Shown: positions 6,746-16,100, counted from the stretch's first letter. The stretch is DNA of 64,000 nt from Paucihalobacter ruber (GCF_006494535.1 NZ_VHIQ01000007.1:1-64000); one strand, 5' to 3'. Notes: generated from the letters alone by a model not told the origin. Numbers and translations: made by a program.

Positions 6746-7871
6746 CATTTTACAATTTTTTATTTTAGTACTCTGTGTATCTCTTCATGCACAAGATGCG
6801 GTAATGCAAAAGGCCGATAGCTTAATGGCTTTGGGTAACTATTCCAAAGCCATTGAGCTTTACAAAACACATGAAAATCCTACAACCGTCAATCAAAAAA
6901 TAGCAAGTGCCTACGAGGCCATCGGAAATTATAACCAAGCTGCGCAATATTATCAGTTTGCCATCAACAATCAACCTGAAAATACTTTGCTCAATTACCA
7001 ATATGGTAAATTACTGTCGAAAATAAAAAAGTATCCCGAAGCCAAAACGGTGTTTTCTGATTTGGTAAATAAAGACCCTAAAAACCCCAATTTTTTGTTT
7101 GAATTGGGACTTCTCTACGAAAAAACCAACGATACTTTAACCTTGCCAACCTTCCAAGAGGTGTTTAAGTTAGACAATAACCATCAAAAAGCTATTTTTA
7201 AAATCGCCAGAAATCATCTGGTCAAACGCCGGCACGATTCGGTAAGTTTTTATGTAGACAACGGATTAAAAACCTATCCTGAAAATTTGGAGCTTATCAG
7301 TTTAAAAGCCCAGAATTACTATTGGTTACAACAATATGAAAATGCTATTAACTGGTTCGAAAAACTAATTGACTTAGGCGAAAGCTCACAGCAAATTCAC
7401 GAAATGCTGAGCTTTGCTTTCAAAGAAAATTACGATTACGATTTGGCGATAAAACAATTGGAAATAGCACTCAAATACGACCCTAAAAATGCCGATAACC
7501 TGTTTAGAGTTGGGCAATACTATCACAAACTTAGTGATAATGAAAATGCCGAAAAGTACATGAATGCCGCTTTGTTATTAATGGATCAGCCATTGGATAA
7601 AGAATACAGGGAGTTAGCTGTTGTATATAATTTTCAGAAAAAATATGCCGAGGCTATTCAGGTATTAAACAAGTCCATTAAAGAAAACCCAGATAACGAA
7701 TACACGCATTTTATTTTGGCTTACACTAAAGAAACTTATTATGCCGATTTACAATCTAAAATTGAGGTATATAACAAGTATTTAGAAAAGTTCCCCAACG
7801 GTCAATTTAAACCCATGGTTGAAAGACGCATGGCCGATCTCAAAAAAGAACAGTTTTTAGAAGAAAACTAA
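6738..7871 (+). CDS. Secreted TPR-repeat protein
   Basis: A 377-residue protein with a signal peptide (MYNILQFFILVLCVSLHAQ) and about nine tetratricopeptide-like units across the mature part (for example YSKAIELYK, YNQAAQYYQFAI, YEAIQ-like and YDLAIKQLEIAL repeats). It starts with GTG and overlaps the M56 gene, so it is translationally coupled. TPR proteins are interaction scaffolds; its place in the BlaI/M56 operon suggests it works with the M56-TonB protein in the periplasm. The binding partner is unknown. Confidence 0.82.
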   Translation: MYNILQFFILVLCVSLHAQDAVMQKADSLMALGNYSKAIELYKTHENPTTVNQKIASAYEAIGNYNQAAQYYQFAINNQPENTLLNYQYGKLLSKIKKYPEAKTVFSDLVNKDPKNPNFLFELGLLYEKTNDTLTLPTFQEVFKLDNNHQKAIFKIARNHLVKRRHDSVSFYVDNGLKTYPENLELISLKAQNYYWLQQYENAINWFEKLIDLGESSQQIHEMLSFAFKENYDYDLAIKQLEIALKYDPKNADNLFRVGQYYHKLSDNENAEKYMNAALLLMDQPLDKEYRELAVVYNFQKKYAEAIQVLNKSIKENPDNEYTHFILAYTKETYYADLQSKIEVYNKYLEKFPNGQFKPMVERRMADLKKEQFLEEN

Positions 7872-7922
7872 AGCTGTTTTTTCTTTTAAAAAAATTGTAC
7901 TTTCGGCATGAGTTATATGCCA

Positions 7923-8396
7923 ATGAAATACTTAAGTCTTCTTTTAGTCGCTTTACTGATGTCTTGCAGTTATTTTGAAAAAAATAAACTGGATACTCAG
8001 ACTCTAGTTGAAGAAGAACTGCAGAGTATTAACTGGAGCGATGTAGATGTTTACCCAAGTTTTCCAAATTGCGAAGAGTTATCAAGTAGCACCGATAAAA
8101 AGAACTGCTTTCAGAATACCTTAATTAATCACATTAATAAAAATTTATCTCAGCACGTTTTGGTAGTATCAGAAACTATCAACGATACAGTTTTGCTGAC
8201 CTTAAATTGTAGTAGCACCGGGCAACTTTCAATAGAACATACTCAAATAAAACCCGAAACCAAAGCGCAACTCCCAACCTTGGACAGTATTATTTTATCA
8301 GGGTTTGATAGTTTACCAAAGTTGTATCCTGCCATTAAAAGGAGTCAGCCCGTGGCAACGCAATTCACCTTACCAATTGTGATTAAAACAGATTGA
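7923..8396 (+). CDS. Lipoprotein with TonB C-terminal-like fold
   Basis: About 157 residues from the chosen ATG; upstream in-frame ATGs at 7908 and 7917 would only lengthen the signal peptide. The lipobox is LLMSC. The mature part (from YPSFPNCEELSSSTDKKNCF to QFTLPIVIKTD) has the spacing of a degenerate TonB C-terminal domain: a Cys pair followed by alternating strands and a final FTLPIV strand, as in the last domain of the M56 protein upstream. It lies 51 bp after the TPR gene and is probably the last gene of the operon. Function inferred only from fold resemblance. Confidence 0.6.
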   Translation: MKYLSLLLVALLMSCSYFEKNKLDTQTLVEEELQSINWSDVDVYPSFPNCEELSSSTDKKNCFQNTLINHINKNLSQHVLVVSETINDTVLLTLNCSSTGQLSIEHTQIKPETKAQLPTLDSIILSGFDSLPKLYPAIKRSQPVATQFTLPIVIKTD

Positions 8397-8402
8397 ATTA
8401 GA

Positions 8403-9275
8403 TTATAAATTAAATCGGTAACCAATGGTAAGATCTACCGGAAAATTACCTTGATTATCAATTAGCAGCGCAAACAATTCGTTAAAACCAATGGTGATAA
8501 AATGACCTTCGGCTATCCTGATATCGGCGCCTAAACCAAACATCAATGGTACATCAAAAGAGGTGGATGATTCATTGTTAATTAATAACGGATTAGTTTC
8601 ATTGGGTAAATTAGAGTCTGTAAAACTTAAAGTGGCAAAAGTAAAATTTCCAAAAATATTAAAGGGTTTGGTTTTTATAAACCTGAATCTGTAACCCAGC
8701 GAAATTTCGGTAGTACGAAATTTAAAATCGTCACTTTCAAAAGTATTTCGTAATTGCAAATAACCCGAATGTCTGGGCATGCTGGTGGCTTCAAAAATTT
8801 CCAGTTCGCCGCCAATGAGTGTATTTTTAATGTTTTCGGGGTTATTTACAAAAGGATGATTCGTGATTCCACCAAAAACAGCCACGCGTGTTTGTAATTT
8901 ATTTTTGAAGTTTTCAGACACATAAGTATTGTCAATGTTGGTATTATAGGCGTTTAAGAATTTTCGCAAATCAACCAAGGTTAGATTTAGTTTATTAGTG
9001 TCTAAATTGTTATTGGTGAGTTCTTTTAAAGTTTGTTTATATTCTTCACTGAACTTGTTGTCTGCGCCTCTTGTGTTTTTTAGCTCAATAATATCGCCGG
9101 TCGCAGTTCTCACAAAATAACGGTATTGGTTATTGACAATATTCCAGAGTAAATCCAATTCGCCTTCAATATCTGTCTTTAGCTCTAAAGTTTCGTTGTT
9201 AATAGTATAAGTTTCCTGTGCAAATACCGCTGAAAGCGATATTAATAAACCAACAAATAATAAAAAGCGTTTCAT
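8403..9275 (-). CDS. Predicted outer-membrane beta-barrel protein, unknown
   Basis: A 290-residue protein with a cleavable signal peptide (MKRFLLFVGLLISLSAVFAQ). The first half of the mature part is hydrophilic; the second half (about 120-290) has alternating hydrophobic/polar strands ending in the C-terminal strand VDLTIGYRFNL, the pattern of an outer-membrane barrel with terminal aromatic residues. It converges with the preceding lipoprotein gene with only 6 bp between them. No specific family recognised. Confidence 0.6.
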   Translation of the reverse strand: MKRFLLFVGLLISLSAVFAQETYTINNETLELKTDIEGELDLLWNIVNNQYRYFVRTATGDIIELKNTRGADNKFSEEYKQTLKELTNNNLDTNKLNLTLVDLRKFLNAYNTNIDNTYVSENFKNKLQTRVAVFGGITNHPFVNNPENIKNTLIGGELEIFEATSMPRHSGYLQLRNTFESDDFKFRTTEISLGYRFRFIKTKPFNIFGNFTFATLSFTDSNLPNETNPLLINNESSTSFDVPLMFGLGADIRIAEGHFITIGFNELFALLIDNQGNFPVDLTIGYRFNL

Positions 9276-9317
9276 GGCGGTCAGGATTTTTCGTCAAGCT
9301 AAGCTACCAAAAATAAA

Positions 9318-10442
9318 TCAATTATTGAAGGTTCTTTCTTTCCATTCAAAAGTTTTAAAAAATGATGTCAAAGCAGAAATTACAACAAAAAACGGATAGA
9401 TAATTGCCGATAAAGCATAATACTTAAATGCTTGGGTTTGCCGCATGAATTGTGCTGTTTGATAAAGCGGTAAAGCATCAATCAATAACTTTCCAATCCA
9501 GATAAAAATAATGGTTTCAATTTTCAAAATCCCAAATGCCAAAAATGGTAGAGATATTACCAAACTAAGGTTTACTAGAAAAACGCTTAAAGCCAAAAAT
9601 TTAGGAAAATAACCTCGATAGGCTTTTGTTTTTGAAGCCCATCGAATTCGTTGCGAAAACAAGTCTTTTAAGTTATTTACCGGAAAGGTTTCAACAATAT
9701 GCGCTTTGGATTTTAAATAGTTAACGTTGAATTTTTTCTGTTGAATCACTTTTTGAAGTAAAAACACATCATCGCCACTAGCCATGTTTGAATTGCCTTC
9801 AAATCCGTTGATTTCTTTAAAAACCAAGCGTTTATATGCCAAATTAGCACCATTACACATAAAAGCTTTGTCTATACCAAAAGCACCAATGGTAATGGCT
9901 TGCAAACTCAAAAAATCTAAGGCTTGAAAATTTTCAAAAAAAGAAGTATTCGTGCGGTATGCCACAGCCGAAGCAATAAAATCGACCTCATTACTTAGTA
10001 TAAAACTATTTAAAATAGAAAGCCAATTTGTTGGTAAAAGGCAATCTGCATCTGTTGTTACAATCCACTCAAAATTACTTTGATTGATGGCTGTTGTAAT
10101 AGCATCTTTTTTAGGTGATTGAGTAGAGCGCTGATTGTTAGTAATGCTAATATTTAATGCGCACTCTTTTTTAAAATTATTGATAATTTCTACTGATCTG
10201 TCCTTCGAAGCGTCATTTACAAAACATAATTCAAACAAGTGAATTGGATAATCTATCAACGCTAAACTTTGTAATAATTGCGGTAAGTTTTCGGCCTCAT
10301 TTCTGAAAGGAATAATAATTGAAAACCTGGTTTTTGCATCTGTGATTTCAGATTCAAACAATTTAACTTTATGAAATCCAACGCATAAAATTATAATAAA
10401 CAATATATAAATACCGAGATTGATGTAAAAGGCCGCATCCAT
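9318..10442 (-). CDS. Family 2 glycosyltransferase, membrane-anchored
   Basis: A 374-residue processive-type GT2. An N-terminal membrane helix (about 5-24) is followed by the GT-A domain: FSIIIPFRNEAENLP at the start, VNDASKD, the DxD-type motif TTDADCLLP, and QRIRWASK near residue 265 matching the (Q/R)xxRW acceptor motif. Three to four C-terminal membrane segments follow. The nucleotide sugar and acceptor cannot be deduced. It lies 2 bp downstream of the LPG-synthase-like membrane gene; the two probably act together in making a surface lipid or glycan. Confidence 0.88.
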   Translation of the reverse strand: MDAAFYINLGIYILFIIILCVGFHKVKLFESEITDAKTRFSIIIPFRNEAENLPQLLQSLALIDYPIHLFELCFVNDASKDRSVEIINNFKKECALNISITNNQRSTQSPKKDAITTAINQSNFEWIVTTDADCLLPTNWLSILNSFILSNEVDFIASAVAYRTNTSFFENFQALDFLSLQAITIGAFGIDKAFMCNGANLAYKRLVFKEINGFEGNSNMASGDDVFLLQKVIQQKKFNVNYLKSKAHIVETFPVNNLKDLFSQRIRWASKTKAYRGYFPKFLALSVFLVNLSLVISLPFLAFGILKIETIIFIWIGKLLIDALPLYQTAQFMRQTQAFKYYALSAIIYPFFVVISALTSFFKTFEWKERTFNN

Positions 10443-10444
10443 AA

Positions 10445-11407
10445 CTAAAAGGCTCTGGCGGTTTTCAAATTGAAAAGATACACACTACCAAACATTGCAG
10501 GTATCACCACATTGAGAAACCACATGCAGGTTACGGCACTTAAAACTACAATGGCCGGCACATTAAATAGTCCAAAAATAACCATAGCAATACCACCTTT
10601 TACGGCCGCATCAAACAATTGAAACACCGGAACTACAGAAGCTAATAAATACATAGCCGAAATGCCTGCCATAGCATTTAAATATGATAGATCTGCTCCG
10701 CATAAATTCAATAAAAAATAAAGCTGGAATGAAAACACCAAATATCTTGTTATTGAAAGAGTTGCAATTTTTGTGTGTCCCTTCAAAGAGTAATTCTGAA
10801 TGAATTTTATAATTTCAGAAATGGAAACGCCTTGAATCCGGTAATTTTTTAATCGAGAGGCAAACATAATAAGTGCGAAAAAGCCAATCGGTATTAAGAA
10901 ATGCCAGGGCTCATATTTGAAGGGTTGGTAATTAAATTGAATAATTAATAGAAGTATTCCAAAAAGACCAAAAATAACGGTCGTTGCCATTTGCCAGAAG
11001 TTCCCGACTAAATTAAGTAACATGATTTTTCCTCTTAAGTGATTTGGATAAAACAATGCTTTGGCTCCATAATCCCCAATTCTGTTAGGTGTAATCAAAG
11101 AAACTGTCAATGCAGTAAGACTTTGTTGTAAAGCCAATCTGAATGACAGATCACTTACTTTCGTAACTAGAAGTTGCCATTTTTTAATTTCTAAGAACCA
11201 ATTAAAAATGCTTAAAATCATCAAAAAAAATGTGATTTGAGCGGAATAAATACGATTTTGGACTAAAATCGACCAAAAATCGCTAAAACTTAACTGTTGG
11301 TTAAGTGTGAGTTTTTGGATAATAACAAAAAAAGCCCCGCTAATGATACTTAATTTGATAAGTACAAAAAAGAATTGTTTAGATTTGTAAGGCAGGTTGT
11401 TAAGCAT
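10445..11407 (-). CDS. LPG-synthase transmembrane-domain (UPF0104) family protein
   Basis: An integral membrane protein of about 320 residues with seven to eight hydrophobic segments. The conserved region ALQQSLTALTVSLITPNRIGDYGAKAL matches the lysylphosphatidylglycerol synthase TM/flippase superfamily motif (TPxRxGD). There is no soluble aminoacyl-transfer domain, so it is the membrane part only. The reading frame is open from a TTG at 11434 but the ATG at 11407 is the better start and avoids abutting the divergent gene at 11435. Role likely in lipid or glycolipid handling with the adjacent glycosyltransferase. Confidence 0.8.
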   Translation of the reverse strand: MLNNLPYKSKQFFFVLIKLSIISGAFFVIIQKLTLNQQLSFSDFWSILVQNRIYSAQITFFLMILSIFNWFLEIKKWQLLVTKVSDLSFRLALQQSLTALTVSLITPNRIGDYGAKALFYPNHLRGKIMLLNLVGNFWQMATTVIFGLFGILLLIIQFNYQPFKYEPWHFLIPIGFFALIMFASRLKNYRIQGVSISEIIKFIQNYSLKGHTKIATLSITRYLVFSFQLYFLLNLCGADLSYLNAMAGISAMYLLASVVPVFQLFDAAVKGGIAMVIFGLFNVPAIVVLSAVTCMWFLNVVIPAMFGSVYLFNLKTARAF

Positions 11408-11434
11408 GTTGCAAATTAAATTAAATATTATCAA

Positions 11435-12064
11435 ATGAAAGCTTCGAATAAACTTATATTACTCTTATTAATTGCGGTATGTAACTTACATTCTAGTAAT
11501 GCGCAACGCGACACCCAACGTTGGACCGGCCAGATTGCTGTAGGCATAAATAATCCTATTGATGACGGCACTAACGATGGCTATTTTACAAAATACGCCA
11601 ATATTCCAACTATAAATATTGGTGTTCAGCACATGTTCAAACCCGATTGGGGCGCCAGATTAGATTTGGGATTTAACCGCGCTTCTAATGCCGACGGCTC
11701 CTTAGAATTTAAACTTAATTACACGCGTGTTAATACGCAAATTGTTTATAATGCCACTAATGTTCTAGGATTTTTACCCGAGCGACTTGAGGTAGTCGCT
11801 CACGCGGGTCCCGGACTAAGTTTTACGAGTCCGCTGGCACCGTACAACAATAACACTTATACTTATTTGAATCTCCTAGCCGGAGGCGAAATACACTATA
11901 GACTATCTCGTGGCGTTACCATCTTTACAGATTTGTCGTATGCGTTATCGCTGGCGGGCAATGACAAATACGACGTAAATGTTGATGGTTTTTCGTTTAA
12001 TGGCGATTTATTATACCTTACCTTTGGGGTTACCTTCGCCTTAAGCGGTTGCCAGTATTGTTAG
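11435..12064 (+). CDS. Outer-membrane beta-barrel protein (porin-family fold)
   Basis: A 209-residue protein with signal peptide (to about residue 23, SSNAQ) and eight or so amphipathic strands, ending in the strand GDLLYLTFGVTFAL followed by a short tail with two Cys. The overall pattern matches small OmpA/OmpX-like barrels annotated as 'outer membrane beta-barrel protein' in Bacteroidota. It is divergent from the membrane gene upstream and 1 bp from ruvC, so it appears to lead a run of seven closely spaced genes (to 16075). Confidence 0.7.
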   Translation: MKASNKLILLLLIAVCNLHSSNAQRDTQRWTGQIAVGINNPIDDGTNDGYFTKYANIPTINIGVQHMFKPDWGARLDLGFNRASNADGSLEFKLNYTRVNTQIVYNATNVLGFLPERLEVVAHAGPGLSFTSPLAPYNNNTYTYLNLLAGGEIHYRLSRGVTIFTDLSYALSLAGNDKYDVNVDGFSFNGDLLYLTFGVTFALSGCQYC

Positions 12065-12065
12065 C

Positions 12066-12617
12066 ATGTCTAAAGAAAAAATTATATTAGGAATTGATCC
12101 GGGAACCACTATTATGGGTTTCGGACTCATAAAAGTGGTTGGAAAAACAATGCAATTTATTCAGCTAAACGAACTGGATTTAAAAAAATATGACGACCAT
12201 TACCTTAAACTCAAGCTAATTTTTGAACGAACCATCGAGTTAATTGATACCCATCATCCAGACGAGATTGCTATTGAAGCTCCATTTTTTGGTAAAAATG
12301 TTCAAAGTATGCTCAAATTAGGTCGTGCGCAAGGTGTGGCAATGGCCGCGGGCCTATCGCGAGAAGTACCTATTACCGAATATTCACCTAAGAAAATAAA
12401 AATGGCCATTACAGGAAATGGCAATGCCAGTAAAGAACAAGTAGCTAAAATGTTACAAAGTTTATTAGGGATGAAAACTTTACCAAAAAATTTAGATGCC
12501 ACCGATGGTTTGGCAGCTGCGGTTTGTCATTTCTACAACGAAGGCAAAGTTGAAGGCACAAAAAGTTATACAGGTTGGGCAAGTTTTGTAAAGCAAAACG
12601 AAAAGCGAATTAAATAG
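12066..12617 (+). CDS. ruvC: Holliday junction resolvase RuvC
   Basis: RuvC cuts Holliday junctions symmetrically, working with RuvAB. The 183-residue length fits the family. Catalytic acidic residues are visible: Asp11 in GIDPGT, Glu71 in IAIEAPF, and Asp144 and Asp147 in NLDATDGLAAA, corresponding to the D-E-D-D set of E. coli RuvC. The conserved middle region QGVAMAA and the YSPKKIKMAITGNGNASKEQV segment are also present. It is followed after 2 bp by hemW; ruvC-hemW adjacency is common in Flavobacteriia. Confidence 0.97.
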   Translation: MSKEKIILGIDPGTTIMGFGLIKVVGKTMQFIQLNELDLKKYDDHYLKLKLIFERTIELIDTHHPDEIAIEAPFFGKNVQSMLKLGRAQGVAMAAGLSREVPITEYSPKKIKMAITGNGNASKEQVAKMLQSLLGMKTLPKNLDATDGLAAAVCHFYNEGKVEGTKSYTGWASFVKQNEKRIK

Positions 12618-12619
12618 TA

Positions 12620-13750
12620 ATGTCCGGTATCTACATCCATATCCCATTTTGTAAACAAGCTTGTTACTACTGCGATTTTCACTTTTCAACTTCTTTGAAA
12701 AAGAAAGACTTAGTGGTAGAGGCCATTGTTAAAGAGCTTAAGATGCGTCAAGCAGAATTTAAGAATGAGCGCGTTGAAACCATTTATTTTGGTGGCGGTA
12801 CACCAAGTTTGTTGAGCTTTCATGAAATAGATAGTATTATTAATACCGTTTATAAATTTTACAAAGTCAACACCAATCCTGAGATTACTTTAGAAGCCAA
12901 TCCCGACGACTTATCAAAAGAAAAAATAAAAAAACTGTCTAAATCGGCAATTAATCGATTGAGTATAGGTATTCAATCCTTTTTTGAAGAAGATTTGAAA
13001 TTGATGAATCGTGCGCATAACGCTAAAGAAGCCAAAGCTAGTATTACAGCAGCTATGAAGCATTTTAACAATGTATCTGTAGACTTAATTTACGGTATTC
13101 CCGGTGCCTCCCATAAACGTTGGATTAAAAATATAGAAACCACCTTGTCTTTTAATGTGCCACACATTTCGAGTTATGCGCTTACGGTAGAGCCAAAAAC
13201 TGCTTTAAAAAAGTTTATTGATAAAGGGGTGATTGAAAATGTAGATGATGAGCAGGCACAACAACAATTTCAAATTTTGTTAGAGCACTTAGAAGTAGCA
13301 GATTTTATTCATTACGAGTTGTCGAATTTTGGAAAGGAAGGCTTTTTCAGTAGAAACAATTCGGCCTATTGGCAAGGTAAAAGTTATTTAGGTATTGGTC
13401 CGTCGGCGCATTCTTTTAATGGCCATGAGCGCAGTTGGAATATTAGAAATAATTCAATTTACATCAATTCAATTAAAAATGAAATACTGCCTAGCGAAGT
13501 TGAAACACTCACAGTCACCGATAGGTACAATGAATATATTATGACAGGTTTGCGCACCATTTGGGGTGTTTCAGTGGACAAAGTAGAAATGGAATTCGGT
13601 AAGACTCATAAAAATTATCTCTTAAAACAAGCCCAAAAGCATATCAACGAACATTTATTGTATCTTGATGATGATAAATTACTCACCACAAAAAAGGGTA
13701 AGTTCTTAAGTGATGGCATTGCCGCTGATTTGTTTTTGTTGAATTTGTAA
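12620..13750 (+). CDS. hemW: Radical SAM haem chaperone HemW
   Basis: A 376-residue radical SAM protein. The cluster motif is Cys11-x3-Cys15-x2-Cys18 followed by DF, the HemW form, whereas true coproporphyrinogen oxidase HemN has CxxxCxxCxC. GGGTPSLL, EANPDDL, RLSIGIQSF and the C-terminal YNEYIMTGLRTIWGV region are all as in HemW, and the length is that of HemW (about 375-380), shorter than HemN (about 455). HemW is proposed to deliver haem to respiratory enzymes. Databases often label it as oxygen-independent coproporphyrinogen III oxidase. Confidence 0.93.
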   Translation: MSGIYIHIPFCKQACYYCDFHFSTSLKKKDLVVEAIVKELKMRQAEFKNERVETIYFGGGTPSLLSFHEIDSIINTVYKFYKVNTNPEITLEANPDDLSKEKIKKLSKSAINRLSIGIQSFFEEDLKLMNRAHNAKEAKASITAAMKHFNNVSVDLIYGIPGASHKRWIKNIETTLSFNVPHISSYALTVEPKTALKKFIDKGVIENVDDEQAQQQFQILLEHLEVADFIHYELSNFGKEGFFSRNNSAYWQGKSYLGIGPSAHSFNGHERSWNIRNNSIYINSIKNEILPSEVETLTVTDRYNEYIMTGLRTIWGVSVDKVEMEFGKTHKNYLLKQAQKHINEHLLYLDDDKLLTTKKGKFLSDGIAADLFLLNL

Positions 13751-13762
13751 TATTTGAAAACT

Positions 13763-14512
13763 ATGAAAGCCACCATACAAACCAAAACCAATAGTTTTAA
13801 GGTTGATTTATCGCAACCTATAGATATTTCCATACCACTAAATGCCTCAGAAAAAAACGTTAATGCATGGTATTTGGGTGCGCCAAAAATTGCACCTGCT
13901 CAACTTGGAAACTGGATTGGCAGTATTAAAAATGGCGCATCGGTAAATTTTAATACTATTGAATTTAATCCGCATGCACATGGCACCCACACAGAATGTA
14001 TTGGGCATATTACCGAAGAATTTCATTCTGTCAATCAAAATTTAAAACAATTCTTCTTTTTGTCCGAATTGATTACCATTGCGCCCACAAAGTTGAAAAC
14101 AGACTTTGTAATTTCAAAAAAACAATTGCAATTTGCTTTGGCCGGTAAAAAGCCAGAGGCTTTAATTATAAGAACCATTCCCAATACTTCAGAAAAGTTA
14201 AGTCAGCAATACTCAAATACCAATCCGCCCTATTATTTGGAAGAGGCAGCGCTTTACTTAAAATCGATTGGTGTTAAGCATTGGTTGGTTGATCTCCCTA
14301 GTATTGACAAAGAAAAAGACGAAGGTAAATTGTTAGCGCATCATGCCTTTTGGAATACTTCGGGCAATATAAGATTGGATGCCACCATCACCGAGTTTAT
14401 TTTTGTGCCCAACCATGTGGCTGACGGCTCATATCTGTTAAATTTGCAAATAGCTTCGTTTGAAAACGACGCAAGCCCCAGTAAACCAACGCTGTACAAA
14501 ATCACAGACTAA
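13763..14512 (+). CDS. Cyclase family (kynurenine formamidase-like) hydrolase
   Basis: A metal-dependent hydrolase of the cyclase/KynB superfamily, 250 residues from the ATG at 13763 (a TTG at 13754 is in frame but less likely). The signature H71-x-H73-G-T-H76 followed by TECIGHI is the metal/active-site motif; a second motif surrounds KEKDEGKLLAHHAFW, where a His pair completes the site. Family members hydrolyse N-formylkynurenine, isatin or related amides; no kynurenine-pathway neighbours are seen here, so the substrate is open. The stop codon overlaps the start of the next gene by one base. Confidence 0.85.
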   Translation: MKATIQTKTNSFKVDLSQPIDISIPLNASEKNVNAWYLGAPKIAPAQLGNWIGSIKNGASVNFNTIEFNPHAHGTHTECIGHITEEFHSVNQNLKQFFFLSELITIAPTKLKTDFVISKKQLQFALAGKKPEALIIRTIPNTSEKLSQQYSNTNPPYYLEEAALYLKSIGVKHWLVDLPSIDKEKDEGKLLAHHAFWNTSGNIRLDATITEFIFVPNHVADGSYLLNLQIASFENDASPSKPTLYKITD

Positions 14513-15120
14513 TGGAAGCATTTTTAGGAATTATTATAGGTGTCTTAATATCAGGATTGGTCTGGTATTACATCAAAACGAAACAATCTGAACAACTTAC
14601 AAGAACGCAATCTGTAATACTTTTAGATAAAATTAAAAGGGTTTGTAAGTTTATCACGGTAGAAGGCGATTTCACCGAAATTTACCATCACGAAGATGTC
14701 AAAGAGAAGTTTCTTAAACTACTCAGCAGCAAGAAGAAAGCATTGATTGTTATCAGGGCCAAGGCGCATATTGGCTTTGACTTGAGTAAAATAAAAATGA
14801 CAGCCAATGGCAAGTCTAAAATCGTTATTTTATCGCAATTTCCGCAACCCGAAGTGCTTTCCATAGAAACCAATCTCAATTATTACGATATAAAAAACGG
14901 AGTTTTTAACAAATTTGAAGCTGAAGACCTAACAGCACTGACTGCACAAACCAAGGAACACATTATGAGCAAAATTCCGGAAAGTTCGTTGTTTAATGCT
15001 GCTCAAAACGAAGCCTTAGAAGCTATTAACATCATGCAGCATATTGTAGAAACCATTGGCTGGAAATTAGATTATTCGGCCTTAGAAATAGAGTCACAAA
15101 CTTCTAAGAAGCTAAAATGA
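14512..15120 (+). CDS. DUF4230 family membrane-anchored protein
   Basis: A 202-residue protein with one N-terminal membrane helix (about 3-22) and a soluble domain typical of DUF4230 (QSVILLDKIKRVCKFITVEGDFTEIYHHED, then alternating strands such as KKALIVIRAKAHIGFDLSKI). It would be anchored with the domain outside the cytoplasm. Family function is unknown. It shares its start with the upstream stop (TAATG) and overlaps the next gene by 4 bp. Confidence 0.8.
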   Translation: MEAFLGIIIGVLISGLVWYYIKTKQSEQLTRTQSVILLDKIKRVCKFITVEGDFTEIYHHEDVKEKFLKLLSSKKKALIVIRAKAHIGFDLSKIKMTANGKSKIVILSQFPQPEVLSIETNLNYYDIKNGVFNKFEAEDLTALTAQTKEHIMSKIPESSLFNAAQNEALEAINIMQHIVETIGWKLDYSALEIESQTSKKLK

Positions 15121-15476
15121 ATATTGAGCAATACAGAACTTATTGCCTTAGTAAAAAAGGAGTAACCGAGCACTTTCCTTTTGATGATGATGTGCTGGTG
15201 TTTAAGGTTGGCGGAAAAGTGTTTGCTTTGGCATCACTATCTCAATGGGAAAAGGGCGATGCATATATCAATTTAAAATGCGACCCCGATTACGCCGAAG
15301 AATTAAGAGCCGAATACAACAGCATACAACCCGGTTATCACATGCATAAAAAGTTGTGGAACAGCGTTTATATTCATACAGGTGAATTATCTCCAAAATT
15401 GATTGTAAAATTAATCGATCATTCCTATGAATTAATTCTTCAATCACTGCCAAAAAAGTTGCGAGAATCGCTCTAA
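15117..15476 (+). CDS. MmcQ/YjbR family protein
   Basis: A small 119-residue protein with the YjbR fold: N-terminal YRTYCLSKKGVTEHFPFDDDVLVFKVGGKVFAL, then LSQWEKGDAYINLKCDP and the conserved PGYHMHKKLWNSVYI. Family members are described as cyanobacterial-type or double-wing DNA-binding-like proteins, with no firm role. Start overlaps the DUF4230 stop (ATGA). Complete in length. Confidence 0.88.
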   Translation: MNIEQYRTYCLSKKGVTEHFPFDDDVLVFKVGGKVFALASLSQWEKGDAYINLKCDPDYAEELRAEYNSIQPGYHMHKKLWNSVYIHTGELSPKLIVKLIDHSYELILQSLPKKLRESL

Positions 15477-15496
15477 ATTGCATTAAAATAAAAGAC

Positions 15497-16075
15497 ATGA
15501 ATATAAATCCAATACTTCAGGAAAGAAGTAATAATTGCTGCGAGTTATGTAAATCAGATTCAACTTTACATTTCTATAAATTACCACCGTCGCAAAACCA
15601 AACTGTTGATAATTCGGTATTGATTTGTAAAAATTGTCTCGATCAAATTGAAGGTGTTAAGCCTTTAGATGCGAATCACTGGCGCTGTTTAAACGACAGT
15701 ATGTGGAGCGAATTTCAACCTGTTCAAATTCTGTCCTGGCGCATGCTCAACCGACTCAAATCTGAAGGTTGGCCACAAGATTTGCTTGATATGATGTATT
15801 TAGACGACCAAGCATTGGCCTTTGCCAAATCTGCCGGCGACGCAGAAGACGAATCAACCAAAATTGTTCATAAAGACGTAAACGGTGTTATTCTCGAAGC
15901 TGGAGACTCAGTTGTACTTATAAAAGATTTAAAAGTGAAAGGTTCCAGTATTGTGGCCAAACAAGGTACCGCCGTAAGAAATATAAAATTAGATCCCGAC
16001 AACGAAACCTACATTGAAGGTAAAGTAGATGGCCAGCACATTGTAATTATTACGCAATATGTGAAAAAAGTTTAA
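15497..16075 (+). CDS. PhnA domain protein with zinc ribbon
   Basis: A 192-residue protein. The N-terminus carries a zinc ribbon (CCELCKSDS ... LICKNC, residues about 13-45) and the C-terminal about 65 residues form the PhnA domain (DVNGVILEAGDSVVLIKDLKVKG ... GQHIVIITQYVKKV). E. coli PhnA was named from the phosphonate region but has no proven part in phosphonate use, so this gene should not be read as phosphonate metabolism. It sits in the tight run of genes from 11435. Confidence 0.88.
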   Translation: MNINPILQERSNNCCELCKSDSTLHFYKLPPSQNQTVDNSVLICKNCLDQIEGVKPLDANHWRCLNDSMWSEFQPVQILSWRMLNRLKSEGWPQDLLDMMYLDDQALAFAKSAGDAEDESTKIVHKDVNGVILEAGDSVVLIKDLKVKGSSIVAKQGTAVRNIKLDPDNETYIEGKVDGQHIVIITQYVKKV

Positions 16076-16100
16076 TAATTTTAACTGAAATAATCCCTTT

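Noticed and set aside
12620-13750. Oxygen-independent coproporphyrinogen III oxidase (hemN)
   Set aside because: The motif is CxxxCxxCDF without the fourth Cys, and the length is that of HemW.
15497-16075. Phosphonate catabolism gene
   Set aside because: PhnA-domain proteins are not established phosphonate enzymes and no C-P lyase or transport genes are nearby.
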